Source: Candidatus Thorarchaeota archaeon (GTDB lineage: Archaea; Asgardarchaeota; Thorarchaeia; Thorarchaeales; Thorarchaeaceae). Taken from it: a stretch of DNA of 41,552 nt. The stretch is from assembly GCA_030593165.1 (NCBI GenBank), contig JAUVHR010000001.1, positions 89,025-130,576 of the forward strand, written 5' to 3'. The notes under the pieces are model-generated. The model did no database searches. It was not told the DNA's origin and saw nothing but the letters and a program-made list of their open reading frames with translations. The translations under genes and the position numbers were made by a program. Of this stretch, positions 22,674 through 31,740 are shown piece after piece; position 1 is the stretch's first letter; each line of letters starts with the position of its first letter.

Positions 22674-22928
22674 CTAGGTGTCCTCTTCCTCTCTGGCCGC
22701 GTAGAACTTGTCTATGAATGCACCGTAGATGTCAACAGATTCGGTAAGAGGGTTGAGATCTTCAATGTTCATTTCAAGATCACAAGATCCACACTTCACT
22801 GTTGCAAACTTTGCGTCACGATGGAGTTCAATCTTGATAGCAGTATTACCACAGTCCGGACAGTCATAGACATCGGGAATTCGTTTCTGTGGTCTGCGTC
22901 GAACCTTCTGGCGTCGTCGTCTTCCCAT
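22674..22928 (-). CDS. Transcription elongation factor Elf1 homolog
   Basis: An 84-residue zinc protein. It has a very basic N-terminus (GRRRRQKVRRRPQKR), then YDCPDCGN...CGSCD, a four-cysteine zinc ribbon typical of Elf1 (COG4888), then the conserved NPLTESVDIYGAFID segment. Elf1 in eukaryotes travels with RNA polymerase II and Spt4/5; archaeal copies occur in some lineages, including Asgard. AGGTGAG precedes the ATG. The promoter is the shared AT-rich element at 23005-23013. Confidence 0.9.
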   Translation of the reverse strand: MGRRRRQKVRRRPQKRIPDVYDCPDCGNTAIKIELHRDAKFATVKCGSCDLEMNIEDLNPLTESVDIYGAFIDKFYAAREEEDT

Positions 22929-23004
22929 TGTTACTCACCTTAGCCTATTTCACACAATACGAGCAGAGGCCCGAAAGAAACAGACAGGCTCAGCCTCGAC
23001 GGAT

Positions 23005-23013
23005 TTTATTTAA
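23005..23013. promoter_or_regulatory. Near-symmetric TATA element between Elf1 and the winged-helix gene
   Basis: TTTATTTAA can be read in both directions (TTAAATAAA on the minus strand). It would start transcription near 22980 leftwards and near 23035 rightwards. This placement argues for the ATG at 23080 rather than the GTG at 23026 for the rightward gene. Confidence 0.5.
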
Positions 23014-23079
23014 GCGTTTTGTTAAGTGACCTCAGTCGTACAGAAGGTTTCTTATGACGAAGAGCTTCGACCCCAATCC

Positions 23080-23313
23080 ATGTCAGACCTATCAAAGAAC
23101 GCACAATGCGTTCTTCGTGCGCTGGAATCGTCAGAATCCCTGACCACATCAGAGATTCTTGAGATTGCTCGAAGACCCGAGTATTCCGACTTGTGTGCTG
23201 ATTGCGCTGGGGGTGACTCCTTTGTGGTCGCAGCAAACCAGCTGGTTGAGAAAGGAATGATCAAGAAGAAGTTCGGTAAAGGCGGATACCGCTGGTCTAT
23301 TGTGAGGGAGTAA
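23080..23313 (+). CDS. Winged-helix protein with CxxC, next to cysteine desulfurase
   Basis: A 77-residue product: helix NAQCVLRALESSESLTTSEILEIAR, a loop SDLCADCAGGDSF, recognition helix VVAANQLVEKGMIKKKF and a wing GKGGYRWSIVRE. This fits a compact winged-helix DNA-binding domain. The CADC pair and an N-terminal Cys could bind a metal or Fe-S cluster, or act as a thiol switch; this is inferred. Its stop is one base before the desulfurase ATG, so the two are cotranscribed. The start is the ATG at 23080. Confidence 0.65.
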   Translation: MSDLSKNAQCVLRALESSESLTTSEILEIARRPEYSDLCADCAGGDSFVVAANQLVEKGMIKKKFGKGGYRWSIVRE

Positions 23314-23314
23314 C

Positions 23315-24556
23315 ATGGTTGATTGGGCAAGGGTGAGAGATGATTTTCCGGTCCTTAGGCGAGTAATCAATGGTCATAGACTTGTTTACCTAGACAGTGC
23401 ATGCATGGCACTCAAACCCCGTCAGGTCATAGATGCCATGAGTGAGTACTATGAACAGTATCCCGCATGTGCAGGAAGGAGCATCCACAAACTTGGCGAG
23501 GAAGCATCAGAGGCTTACTCTGCATCAAGAGGGAAGTTCGCAAAGTTCATCAATGCTGCCGAGCCGGAAGAATGCGTTTGGACCCGAAATGCCACAGAGT
23601 CAATGAACATGGTTGCGAACTGTGTGAAGCTTGACAAAGACGCCAAAATCGTCACAACTACTCTAGAACATCACAGTGGTTCACTGCCCTTCATAGAACG
23701 AGCAAGACGGGACGGTCTCAAAATCGGGTTAGTCGAGGCCAAGGAAGATGGCACTTTTGATATTGAGGACTGGAAGGAGATCATAGACGGCAAGACAAAA
23801 TTGGTTTCTGTAGTACACTCATCCAATGTCACCGGTACTGTTGCTCCAATCAAAGAGATAACCGAGATTGCACATGATCGAGGAGCATTGGTGATGTCTG
23901 ATGATGCTCAATACGCACCCCACCATCCGCTTGATGTGCAAGATATGGACGTGGATTTTTCAGCCATTTCTGCTCACAAGATGGTTGGCCCGACTGGCGT
24001 CGGAGTCCTCTACGGCAAGATGGAACACCTCAAGTCAATGGACATGTTTCTTGTCGGTGGCGATACTGTTGCTGATGTGCGTTATGAGAATGGGAAGATT
24101 ATTCCAGAGTACCTTCCTCCACCAGAAAAGTTCGAGGCAGGTCTTCAGAACTATGCTGGCGCTATAGGCGCAGGAGTCGCAGCCGAGTATCTTACTGGCA
24201 TTGGTCTTCGTGAGATTGAGAAACACGAAAGGGGTCTCTTGGCCACGGCGCTCAATGAACTGAAACAGATGGATCATGTTCGTATCTTTGGTACTGATGA
24301 TGTCAGTATAAAGACGGGTCTAGTCACATTCCTCATTGACACGGTGGACACAGCTCATGACATTGCAACTTTTCTCAATGATGAATACAGTGTGATGGTC
24401 AGGAGTGGTGCACACTGCGTACATCCATTCCACTACCAGCTGGGTATCTCTCCATCAAAGGGAACCGCACGGGCCAGTTTCTATCTATATAACACCCAAG
24501 ACGATGTGTCACGATTCATTGAAGGAATCAGGGTGTTAATTGCGGCGAGCGTCTAG
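23315..24556 (+). CDS. sufS: SufS/CsdA-type cysteine desulfurase
   Basis: The 413-residue PLP-dependent class V aminotransferase-fold enzyme mobilises sulfur from cysteine for Fe-S clusters or tRNA thiolation. It has YLDSACMALKP, FTRNATESMN-like WTRNATESMNMVAN, TTLEHHSGSLPF (PLP-stacking His), SDDAQYAPH (Asp binding the pyridine) and SAHKMVGPTGVGVLYG with Lys222 forming the aldimine. The catalytic Cys368 is in RSGAHCVHPF, as in group II SufS enzymes. The length is standard. No SufBCD scaffold genes are nearby. Its stop overlaps that of the convergent RPA gene (24553-24556). Confidence 0.93.
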   Translation: MVDWARVRDDFPVLRRVINGHRLVYLDSACMALKPRQVIDAMSEYYEQYPACAGRSIHKLGEEASEAYSASRGKFAKFINAAEPEECVWTRNATESMNMVANCVKLDKDAKIVTTTLEHHSGSLPFIERARRDGLKIGLVEAKEDGTFDIEDWKEIIDGKTKLVSVVHSSNVTGTVAPIKEITEIAHDRGALVMSDDAQYAPHHPLDVQDMDVDFSAISAHKMVGPTGVGVLYGKMEHLKSMDMFLVGGDTVADVRYENGKIIPEYLPPPEKFEAGLQNYAGAIGAGVAAEYLTGIGLREIEKHERGLLATALNELKQMDHVRIFGTDDVSIKTGLVTFLIDTVDTAHDIATFLNDEYSVMVRSGAHCVHPFHYQLGISPSKGTARASFYLYNTQDDVSRFIEGIRVLIAASV

Positions 24557-26340
24557 TGCTTGTCTAGGTCTTCTCTGGTCAGTTTTGCTGCCTGTTTCAG
24601 GTCAGTTTCTACAAGACGACTGGCAGTAATCTCAATCTCTTCTCTGTACTTGCTCACACGACCCTGAACTGTGACATGTTTTCCGATTATCATGTCTTTA
24701 CTGACATCTATCGGTTCTGTTTCGACCCCAGATTTTTCTATCAGCTCGTGTGCTTCCTGTGCGGTTACTCCCAAAATCTTCTCCCCAACTCTACCGAAGA
24801 GCATAACTTTGATAGAACCTGTACTATCATCATCAGGAGAACCAGTACCATCATCTAGCGTGATCTTGAATGCAACTCTATGTTCAGGCTTCATCTCACT
24901 GTCACATTTTTGACAGAAGTAATCACTACCCTTCTCAGTTAATTTCTTGCCGCACTCTGGACAGGCGGGGTAGATGGGTGATACATTTGAAACTCCAACA
25001 ATAAGCCCAGAAATTTCGACACTTCGGCCTTCTGAGCTCTCATCAATATTCCTAATAATCATCCTCTCAGCAGCAATGAGAGTCTGCTGTCCGGCGTCTG
25101 TTATCTCAAGGTCAGCCAACTCTGTGTTTTCCGGATTGATTTCGATTTCCGACCTGCGACCGACTTGGTACTCTATCCTACCTTCGCGTTCTCTTACGTA
25201 TCCATGCTTGATTCTAATTACGTCACCTACCTGTAGGTCTGCAATCTTGTCCACATCATCATTCCAAAAAGTGATGCGAAGTTCCCCACCAGATTCGTCA
25301 TGAATGAAGATATTCTGAACCCTGCCCTTTCTATCTTCTTTCTCCCATTCATTGGCAGGGAAGAGTCTAGTGACTTTGCCCTCTACATCGACGTCCTTCA
25401 TATCCGGTGTTAATTCGGCTATTGTTTTTCGTCCTAGAGTTTCCGCAAAACTACTTGTTACCTCTGTACCTTCGACATCCTTAAGTTTGCCCTTGATATC
25501 GCGTTCAATTGCCGATGACCTACTACTGTGAACCTCCAAACCTGATTGAGATGTTCTTGTATAGGCTTGTGTGACACGAATTACTTCACCTGGTTGGACA
25601 CCATCCATTTCCTCAGCAAGATTATCCCAAAAGACTACTCGAATGCTGCCGCTCTCATCTGCCCCGATGATACTCAGTACCTTTCCTTCATTACCATCTT
25701 TCTTGCGAGTGAAGGTTGAGAGTCTGAATGCTCGAACTACCTTTACCAAGACAGTGACATCGAACATCCCATCCTGAAGGCCGCCAACTCCTGCGATATC
25801 TGCTTCGGTTACGTCGAAATCAACATCATCCGCCTCGTAGTCTTCGAGGACTCTAATGCCTCCCATACGCCCCAAGTTTAGTTCCAATGCATCTCGAAAT
25901 CCTTTCTTTACATAAGCTCCCCGTACTTGGACGAAAGAGCCTAGTGTGACATGACCATCCGATATTGCTTGTGTCATATCATCCCAAAGCGCCACTCGGA
26001 TTCTACCAGTGTCGTCGGCAATAATGACACTTGCAACCTTGCCTTCAGTACCATCTTTTCTTGTGAATGTACGGACCGTCCCAACTTCGACTACCTTGGC
26101 GGTGAGCGTAACACTTCTTGTTCCTTCAGTAATGTCGTCAATTCTAAAACGCGCTCCGGACGATTCTTGGGAGAGATCGACACCTAATTCGCGTGCAACA
26201 ATCATTGCGGCAGACTCTTCGTTGATTACATCTGCTCCAAGCTCTTCTCGCTTTTCCCGAATCATGACGAGAATGGCCTCCCTATCGTATTGTGGTAGGT
26301 GTTTCAATATTTGTTCAATTGTTTCTTCCAGTGAAAGCAT
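24553..26340 (-). CDS. rpa: Replication protein A, multi-OB-fold ssDNA-binding protein
   Basis: 595 residues. After an N-terminal helical region (about 1-60), at least three homologous OB folds follow, each with the phrase FTRKDG..GKV.S.I.ADD/ESG.IRV..WDD (about 65-160, 180-275, 315-405). A fourth domain then contains a C4 zinc ribbon, CPECGKKL...YFCQKCDSE, near 460-480. This is the archaeal RPA architecture that coats ssDNA during replication and repair. The promoter is TTTTATAG (26398-26405, minus strand), giving a leader of about 30 nt. The gene is divergent from PolD large subunit and shares a 190-base promoter region with it. Confidence 0.92.
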   Translation of the reverse strand: MLSLEETIEQILKHLPQYDREAILVMIREKREELGADVINEESAAMIVARELGVDLSQESSGARFRIDDITEGTRSVTLTAKVVEVGTVRTFTRKDGTEGKVASVIIADDTGRIRVALWDDMTQAISDGHVTLGSFVQVRGAYVKKGFRDALELNLGRMGGIRVLEDYEADDVDFDVTEADIAGVGGLQDGMFDVTVLVKVVRAFRLSTFTRKKDGNEGKVLSIIGADESGSIRVVFWDNLAEEMDGVQPGEVIRVTQAYTRTSQSGLEVHSSRSSAIERDIKGKLKDVEGTEVTSSFAETLGRKTIAELTPDMKDVDVEGKVTRLFPANEWEKEDRKGRVQNIFIHDESGGELRITFWNDDVDKIADLQVGDVIRIKHGYVREREGRIEYQVGRRSEIEINPENTELADLEITDAGQQTLIAAERMIIRNIDESSEGRSVEISGLIVGVSNVSPIYPACPECGKKLTEKGSDYFCQKCDSEMKPEHRVAFKITLDDGTGSPDDDSTGSIKVMLFGRVGEKILGVTAQEAHELIEKSGVETEPIDVSKDMIIGKHVTVQGRVSKYREEIEITASRLVETDLKQAAKLTREDLDKH

Positions 26341-26397
26341 AATGTCATCATTCCGGTCTTTCCTAGTCCTCTCTCAATTAATCATCCTATGAGACTC

Positions 26398-26405
26398 CTA
26401 TAAAA
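26398..26405 (-). promoter_or_regulatory. TATA box of the RPA gene
   Basis: TTTTATAG on the minus strand, within GGGCTTTTATAGG. It predicts initiation near 26373. Confidence 0.6.
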
Positions 26406-26472
26406 GCCCTGCTCGCTTGTTCCGAGCTAACGCCATTCCAGTCCCATTCTTCATACTGTAAAACTGAGCGCG

Positions 26473-26479
26473 TTTTATC
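26473..26479 (+). promoter_or_regulatory. TATA box of the PolD large-subunit gene
   Basis: TTTTATC within GCGCGTTTTATCGAG; initiation near 26503 leaves about 30 nt before the GTG start at 26532. Confidence 0.5.
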
Positions 26480-26531
26480 GAGCAGGCCGAAAAGTCAAAT
26501 ACAGAATATGTCAGCAACCACATGACACATT

Positions 26532-29500
26532 GTGAAAGATACTGGTCTAACTCTTCCCAAGCATAGTTTCAACTACGGGATATACTTCGAGGAATTAAAC
26601 TCAGAAATCGAGCGCATCTATGCTATTGCAGAAGCCGCAAGAGCTAAGGGTGTCGATCCATCAACTAGAGTCGAAATCCCACCTGCGCATGACGTAGCAG
26701 GCCGTGTCGAGGCAACTTTAGAAGGTCCTAAAGGCGTAGCAAAAAGAATTCGTGAACTACAGAAAACAAAGCCCCGAGAGGAAGTCGCTTTCGAAGTTGC
26801 GAAGGAGATTGCACTGTCCGAGCTTGGAGGGATAGAAGACAGAGAGAAGGCAGCAGACAAAGCAGTTCGTGTGGCTCTCTCAATTCTTACTGAGAGCATA
26901 ACTGCAGCACCCATAGAAGGCATTGCAAAGGTCCGTATCAGAGGCTCCGGGGCTGATCAGTATCTTGCAATCTACCTCGCTGGTCCAATTCGTGCTGCGG
27001 GTGGAACAGAGGCAGCCATGACAGTTCTGGTTGCAGATTACGTGCGTCAAGTTCTTGATCTACCTTCTTTCAAGGCGACCGAACTTGAGATAGAACGCGC
27101 CTTGGAAGAGGTAGAACTCTATTCGAGAGCAGCGAATCTTCAATACACAGTACATCCAGAATTAATCAAGCTCGCTGCATCGAAGATGCCTATAATGCTA
27201 ACTGGCGAGCCCACGGAAGAGTTCGAAGTATCTGGTAGCAGAGATATCGAACGTATTGAAACTAACCGTGTCAGAGGCGGCGCGGTCTTGGTACTCAACG
27301 ATGGAGTGGTAGGTCGTGCTGCAAAACTGGCCAAAATCGTGGATCGCCTAGAAATGCCCGGGTGGGAGTGGTTGGACACTCTTGTCAAAGCAACGTCCAA
27401 GACGGATACTCCCGAGAGCGATGATCCGTCGAAAAAACTCGAACCAAAATCAGACTATCTGGTTGATGTTATAGGAGGGCGACCTGTATTCTCACACCCC
27501 TCTCGAGTTGGAGGATTTCGACTTAGATATGGGCGATCCAGAAACACTGGACTTGCAGCAGTTGGAGTTCATCCTGCGACCATGTACGTTGTTGAGGAAT
27601 TTCTTGCTCCCGGTACTCACATCCGCACAGAACGACCGGGAAAGGGGTCAATTGTTTCACCTGTTGACACAATCGAGGGTCCAATCATACTCCTGAAGAA
27701 TGGCACTGTGAAACAGATATCATCTGCTGACGATGCACGAAACCTTGAGGGGAAAATAGAACGCATAATCTACTTGGGTGACATTCTTGTTGCACTCGGC
27801 GAATTCCTAGAGAATAATCATCCTCTAGTTCCTTCTGGATACTGTGAAGAATGGTGGTCACATGATTTGGACCAAGCCTGTAATCATCTGAGCAAGACGG
27901 AACTTGAACGCCGCCTTGCTAAGATAGACCTCACACCGGAAGAGCTTGCAGAGTTCATCGAGTCACCTCTATCAATAGTCCCATCGTCAAAGCATGCATT
28001 GAATCTGTCCAAACAATTCAAGGTCCCACTACATCCCCGGTATCTATACAGATGGCGAGTTCTCAACACTGTGGAGTTCTTCAAGTTTCGTTCTTGGTTC
28101 TTATCAAAGTACAGGATAAAGAAAGAACCCGTAGGTGATGTGATTACACTCCCTAATAACGCAAAACAAAAGGCCATCCTCGAAAAGCTAGGGATACCAC
28201 ACACACTCAATGAGAGTGGCAAGCAGCTTCGAATAACAGACGACTCTTTCACTGTACTTGCCCAGCTTGGTAAAGGTGATACTGGAGAAACTAAAACAGA
28301 GGACGTTCTAGCAATACTAAACACAGTAGCTGATGTAGAATTACGCGACAAATTAGGGTTTTCCATTGGAGCCAGAATGGGGCGGCCCGAGAAGGCAGAA
28401 GAACGCAAGATGCATCCGCCAGTCCAAGTGCTTTTTCCAGTTGGTCGTACAAAAGGTAGTGAACGACGACTAGAACACGTGGCAAGAAGTGTTCAAGCAG
28501 TGCAAACACTAGATTCCTTTGATATTGATACCGATGAGGTTTCTAGATCTTCTATGATATCAGGGACATCTCTCGAGCTTGTTTCAAGGACATGTCCAGC
28601 CTGTGGAAACAAGACTTTTGAGTCCAGATGTCCGGAATGCGGATTCCATACTGAGATTGAAAGGTGGTGCTCCCAAGATGACTGTGGACTGCCAATTGAT
28701 GAAACTACTGGAATGTGTCCCAGAAGTCATGATGTCAACCAGATCCGTTCCACTAGGGACATCATTGTTGATATGCAGGATTTGCTTGATAGGACCAAGG
28801 TTGAGGTCAATGAGCCCCAGACCTATAATCCTCGTGGCGTTCTAGGTCTCACCAGTGATTCGAAGATTCCAGAATACCTAGGAAAGGGCATTCTCCGTGC
28901 AAAGCACGGGGTCTATTGCTATCGGGATGGTACAACCAGATTCGATGTGACTGACGCTCCTCTGACACACTTTACACCGAAAGAGATTGGGGTCTCAGTA
29001 GAAAGCCTTGAGGAGATAGGCTATTACTCTGACTATAAGGGAGAACCACTTGTTGACGAGAATCAAATAGTTGAACTCAAGGTCCAAGACATTATAATTC
29101 CCGAGAACGGCGCAGATTACATGATCAGGGTTGGCAAGTTCGTTGATGACTGTTTGGAGAAAATCTATGGGCTTGAGAGATACTACAACTTCTCCGAACC
29201 CAATGATATTGTTGGACAACTAGTGATTGGTCTTGCCCCACATACTTCCGCGGGTATAATCGGACGGATAATCGGTTTCACCAACGCAAGTATATGCTAT
29301 GCCCATCCTTACTGGCATGCTGCAAAACGGAGGAACTGTGATGGTGACGAGGATGCACTCCTACTTGTCTTGGACGCATTGATCAACTTTTCCAAGTCCT
29401 ATCTTCCGGCTGGGAGAGGTGGTTTTATGGACGCTCCTCTTGTTCTGTCAGTTATTCTCAACCCTTCAGAGGTTGATGATGAGGCACACAACATTGAGGT

Positions 29501-30077
29501 CTGTCACAGATACCCGGCTCAGTTCTTCGATATGGTTGCTCACGCACAACACCCCAAGGTTGTAGAAAACTTGGTTGACATTATCGCCTCACGTATAGAT
29601 TCTGAGGCACAGTATGAAGGCTTTGGTTTCACCCATGGCACATCATCATTCGATGCAGGACCCACAAACACGAGATACAAGATTCTAGGCGGTATGGAAG
29701 AAAAGCTCAATGCACAGCTCTTCCTCGCAACCCTTATTGACGCAGTTGACGCACAGGATGTCGCTGAGAGAGTACTCTCACATCATTTTATCAGAGACAT
29801 TAGAGGAAACCTTAGGGCATACTCAACGCAAAAGATACAGTGCAGGACGTGCCACAGAGTCTTTAGAAGGATTCCTCTCTCCGGGAAGTGTGTCTGTGGC
29901 TCAGATTTGTCATTGACGGTGCGAGAGAAGAACATATCCAAGTACATCTCTGTAGCAGAGAGATTGATTGAGGAACATGGTCTCGGACAATACCTACAGG
30001 AACGTCTTCGGCTCGTGAACTCTGCACTTGAGTCGCTGTTTGTGTCTGAACAGACCAGTCTTGAAGACTATTTCTAG
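26532..30077 (+). CDS. polC: DNA polymerase D large subunit DP2
   Basis: The 1181-residue catalytic subunit of the archaea-specific replicative polymerase PolD. The N-terminus (NYGIYFEELNSEIERIYAIAEAAR) and IRAAGGTEAA are DP2 hallmarks. The double-psi beta-barrel active site is at NCDGDED, residues 935-941, with metal-binding Asp937 and Asp939, after YAHPYWHAAKRR. Zinc ribbons appear near residue 690 (CPACGNKTFESRCPECGF) and at the C-terminal CRTCHRVFRR...CVCG near 1115. A C-terminal tail (SLEDYF) could be a PCNA or DP1 contact. No intein interrupts it, although DP2 genes often carry one. It starts at GTG (26532). The small subunit DP1 is not in this window. Confidence 0.96.
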   Translation: MKDTGLTLPKHSFNYGIYFEELNSEIERIYAIAEAARAKGVDPSTRVEIPPAHDVAGRVEATLEGPKGVAKRIRELQKTKPREEVAFEVAKEIALSELGGIEDREKAADKAVRVALSILTESITAAPIEGIAKVRIRGSGADQYLAIYLAGPIRAAGGTEAAMTVLVADYVRQVLDLPSFKATELEIERALEEVELYSRAANLQYTVHPELIKLAASKMPIMLTGEPTEEFEVSGSRDIERIETNRVRGGAVLVLNDGVVGRAAKLAKIVDRLEMPGWEWLDTLVKATSKTDTPESDDPSKKLEPKSDYLVDVIGGRPVFSHPSRVGGFRLRYGRSRNTGLAAVGVHPATMYVVEEFLAPGTHIRTERPGKGSIVSPVDTIEGPIILLKNGTVKQISSADDARNLEGKIERIIYLGDILVALGEFLENNHPLVPSGYCEEWWSHDLDQACNHLSKTELERRLAKIDLTPEELAEFIESPLSIVPSSKHALNLSKQFKVPLHPRYLYRWRVLNTVEFFKFRSWFLSKYRIKKEPVGDVITLPNNAKQKAILEKLGIPHTLNESGKQLRITDDSFTVLAQLGKGDTGETKTEDVLAILNTVADVELRDKLGFSIGARMGRPEKAEERKMHPPVQVLFPVGRTKGSERRLEHVARSVQAVQTLDSFDIDTDEVSRSSMISGTSLELVSRTCPACGNKTFESRCPECGFHTEIERWCSQDDCGLPIDETTGMCPRSHDVNQIRSTRDIIVDMQDLLDRTKVEVNEPQTYNPRGVLGLTSDSKIPEYLGKGILRAKHGVYCYRDGTTRFDVTDAPLTHFTPKEIGVSVESLEEIGYYSDYKGEPLVDENQIVELKVQDIIIPENGADYMIRVGKFVDDCLEKIYGLERYYNFSEPNDIVGQLVIGLAPHTSAGIIGRIIGFTNASICYAHPYWHAAKRRNCDGDEDALLLVLDALINFSKSYLPAGRGGFMDAPLVLSVILNPSEVDDEAHNIEVCHRYPAQFFDMVAHAQHPKVVENLVDIIASRIDSEAQYEGFGFTHGTSSFDAGPTNTRYKILGGMEEKLNAQLFLATLIDAVDAQDVAERVLSHHFIRDIRGNLRAYSTQKIQCRTCHRVFRRIPLSGKCVCGSDLSLTVREKNISKYISVAERLIEEHGLGQYLQERLRLVNSALESLFVSEQTSLEDYF

Positions 30078-30082
30078 GCGAC

Positions 30083-30946
30083 TCATTTTGTCGATTCAGC
30101 AGCTAACTTGAGTAAATCACGGTCTTCAATCATACCGATGAGGCTGCCTGATGCAGATAGAACCGGGGCTTGATCAATGTCATTCTTCCTCAAGATTCTC
30201 ACAACATCAGCAACAGAGGAAACCTCAGTGACGTTGATGATGGTTTTAGTCATCACATCTCTAACCGGTACAGGAGGTAGCTTAAGCAATCTCTTTGTCA
30301 CAACGAGGAAATCCTTGGAGGTCCATCCCCATTCAACACCGGATTCCGTACCAGTATGTGTTTTGGATATATTGTCCTCGACGGTAACTTCGGATAATCG
30401 AATATAGTCACTGACCGATATCATTCCAGTAGCTCCTCCTTCTTCATTGACTATGAAAAGAGCATTTTTGCCTGCCATCTCCATTATCATGTAAGAGAGG
30501 GGGAGTGGAGTTTCAGTCCAAACCGCAATGACCTGAATATTCACAAAATCCTTGATTGGCATCTTCTGGAACTTTTCATCGTTCTCGAGGATTGCTCCCA
30601 GAATGTCTGGAATCGATAAGAGTCCAACCAATTCATCATTATCAACCACTGGAATTCTCCTGAAGTTTTTCTCCAACATGAGCTTGATTGCAGTTCTAAC
30701 TGCAGATCTGGGAGTTACCGTGGCGGGGTCTCTCATCATGAGCATAGCAATCTGGTTTTCGTCTGGATTACGAAGAAGGTCACTCCTTGTAATCATCCCA
30801 ACTAATGTCTTTGTACCCTTTTTGCAGACTGGGAATCCATTGATCTGCTTTTCTGCCATTTTCAGTAAGACGTCTTCTCTGGTGCCCGGTACTGAAACGT
30901 ATACTACGTCGGACTGCATGCATTCCGCTACTTTCACATTAATCAC
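30083..30946 (-). CDS. Four-CBS-domain protein
   Basis: The 287-residue product consists of two Bateman pairs, i.e. four CBS motifs starting at about residues 5, 70, 130 and 223. Each has a hydrophobic strand plus a phrase such as INGFPVCKKG..LVGMITRSDLLR or IDQAPVLSASGSLIGMIEDRDLL. CBS pairs bind adenine nucleotides and usually regulate attached or partner proteins. There is no fused catalytic domain, so it acts in trans. The linker between CBS 3 and 4 (about 195-220) is Trp-rich (VEWGWTSKDF). It starts with GTG at 30946. It is convergent with the PolD gene, with five bases between the stops. Confidence 0.9.
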   Translation of the reverse strand: MINVKVAECMQSDVVYVSVPGTREDVLLKMAEKQINGFPVCKKGTKTLVGMITRSDLLRNPDENQIAMLMMRDPATVTPRSAVRTAIKLMLEKNFRRIPVVDNDELVGLLSIPDILGAILENDEKFQKMPIKDFVNIQVIAVWTETPLPLSYMIMEMAGKNALFIVNEEGGATGMISVSDYIRLSEVTVEDNISKTHTGTESGVEWGWTSKDFLVVTKRLLKLPPVPVRDVMTKTIINVTEVSSVADVVRILRKNDIDQAPVLSASGSLIGMIEDRDLLKLAAESTK

Positions 30947-31174
30947 TTTCCAATTTGGAGTAGAGTATCCACGGCGCCTATGCTATTTCTAGAAGAAATG
31001 ATTGATACCTTCATTGTTGAATAGACTCCGGTATTACATAAAATTTGTCACATCTAAACACGCGACTCTTGTCTGAATTCCATCCATCTAGCGATTAACA
31101 CCAGAACACGATAAGAGCCCTTTCTTGCCTTTTATGGTTTTCCTAGCAACAATTCAGAACCTTGACCCGAAGAG
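30947..31174. other. Intergenic, 228 bases
   Basis: Between the CBS gene (upstream side) and the stop of carS, both on the minus strand. It must contain the CBS promoter, but no TATA box stands out. The left part is mixed and the rest AT-rich. I see nothing further. Confidence 0.3.
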
Positions 31175-31735
31175 TCACCAAGGGTTCTTCTTCACTCCAA
31201 TTAGATAACCAAGAGTATTGCTAAGTAAATGAATCCCAAAGGTGACGATGATTAACACAGCCGGATAAAACGAATTTGGGTCGAGGAACGGAGCTGCAAA
31301 AATCAGGGCCATCAGAACAAAGCCGAGCTGGTCAAGGACAGGAGATGGGGCACCACTACGCAACCCGACTCTTCTTTTCAGAAAGGACCCCACCAAGTCG
31401 CCAGTCAAGGCTCCAACTGACAGCATGAATCCCACCAAAAGGGGCATGTTGAGAATCACATCCATATCTGGGGTCACTGTTAGATAGTTGACCATCCCAC
31501 TTCTCACATAAGGTGCAGCATAGACTAAGATTGCTCCAGTTAGAGTCCCCCAGAAAACGCCTGCGACAAATCCCCTGATGGTCTTACCATCTCCCAACAG
31601 TCTACCACCGTTTCGGAACATCTTGCCGCCGTCGATAGGCCGGCCGCCGCCGAAGATTACTGGGGTTGAGTTGGCAATCCATGCGGGAAGTCCCAACCAG
31701 AGAGCAAGTCCGATGAGAGCAAGTTCCGCATACAT
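31175..31735 (-). CDS. carS: CDP-archaeol synthase
   Basis: The 186-residue integral membrane cytidylyltransferase of the DUF46/CarS family converts 2,3-di-geranylgeranyl glyceryl phosphate and CTP to CDP-archaeol (unsaturated). Family motifs are WIANSTPVIFGGGRPIDGGKMF (N-terminal substrate loop), LLGDGKTIRGFVAGVFWGTLTG and GALTGDLVGSFLKRRVGLRSGAPSPVLDQLGFVL (metal/CTP motifs); five or so hydrophobic helices. The ATG at 31735 is chosen, with GAGGAG eight bases upstream, five bases after the RadB stop. A longer frame upstream is a reading-frame artefact over radB. It works directly downstream of the lipid built on EgsA's product. Confidence 0.93.
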   Translation of the reverse strand: MYAELALIGLALWLGLPAWIANSTPVIFGGGRPIDGGKMFRNGGRLLGDGKTIRGFVAGVFWGTLTGAILVYAAPYVRSGMVNYLTVTPDMDVILNMPLLVGFMLSVGALTGDLVGSFLKRRVGLRSGAPSPVLDQLGFVLMALIFAAPFLDPNSFYPAVLIIVTFGIHLLSNTLGYLIGVKKNPW

Positions 31736-31740
31736 CTGTG

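Noticed and set aside
29331-29360. Intein in the PolD large subunit
   Set aside because: The frame runs straight through NCDGDED, with a length typical of intein-less DP2.
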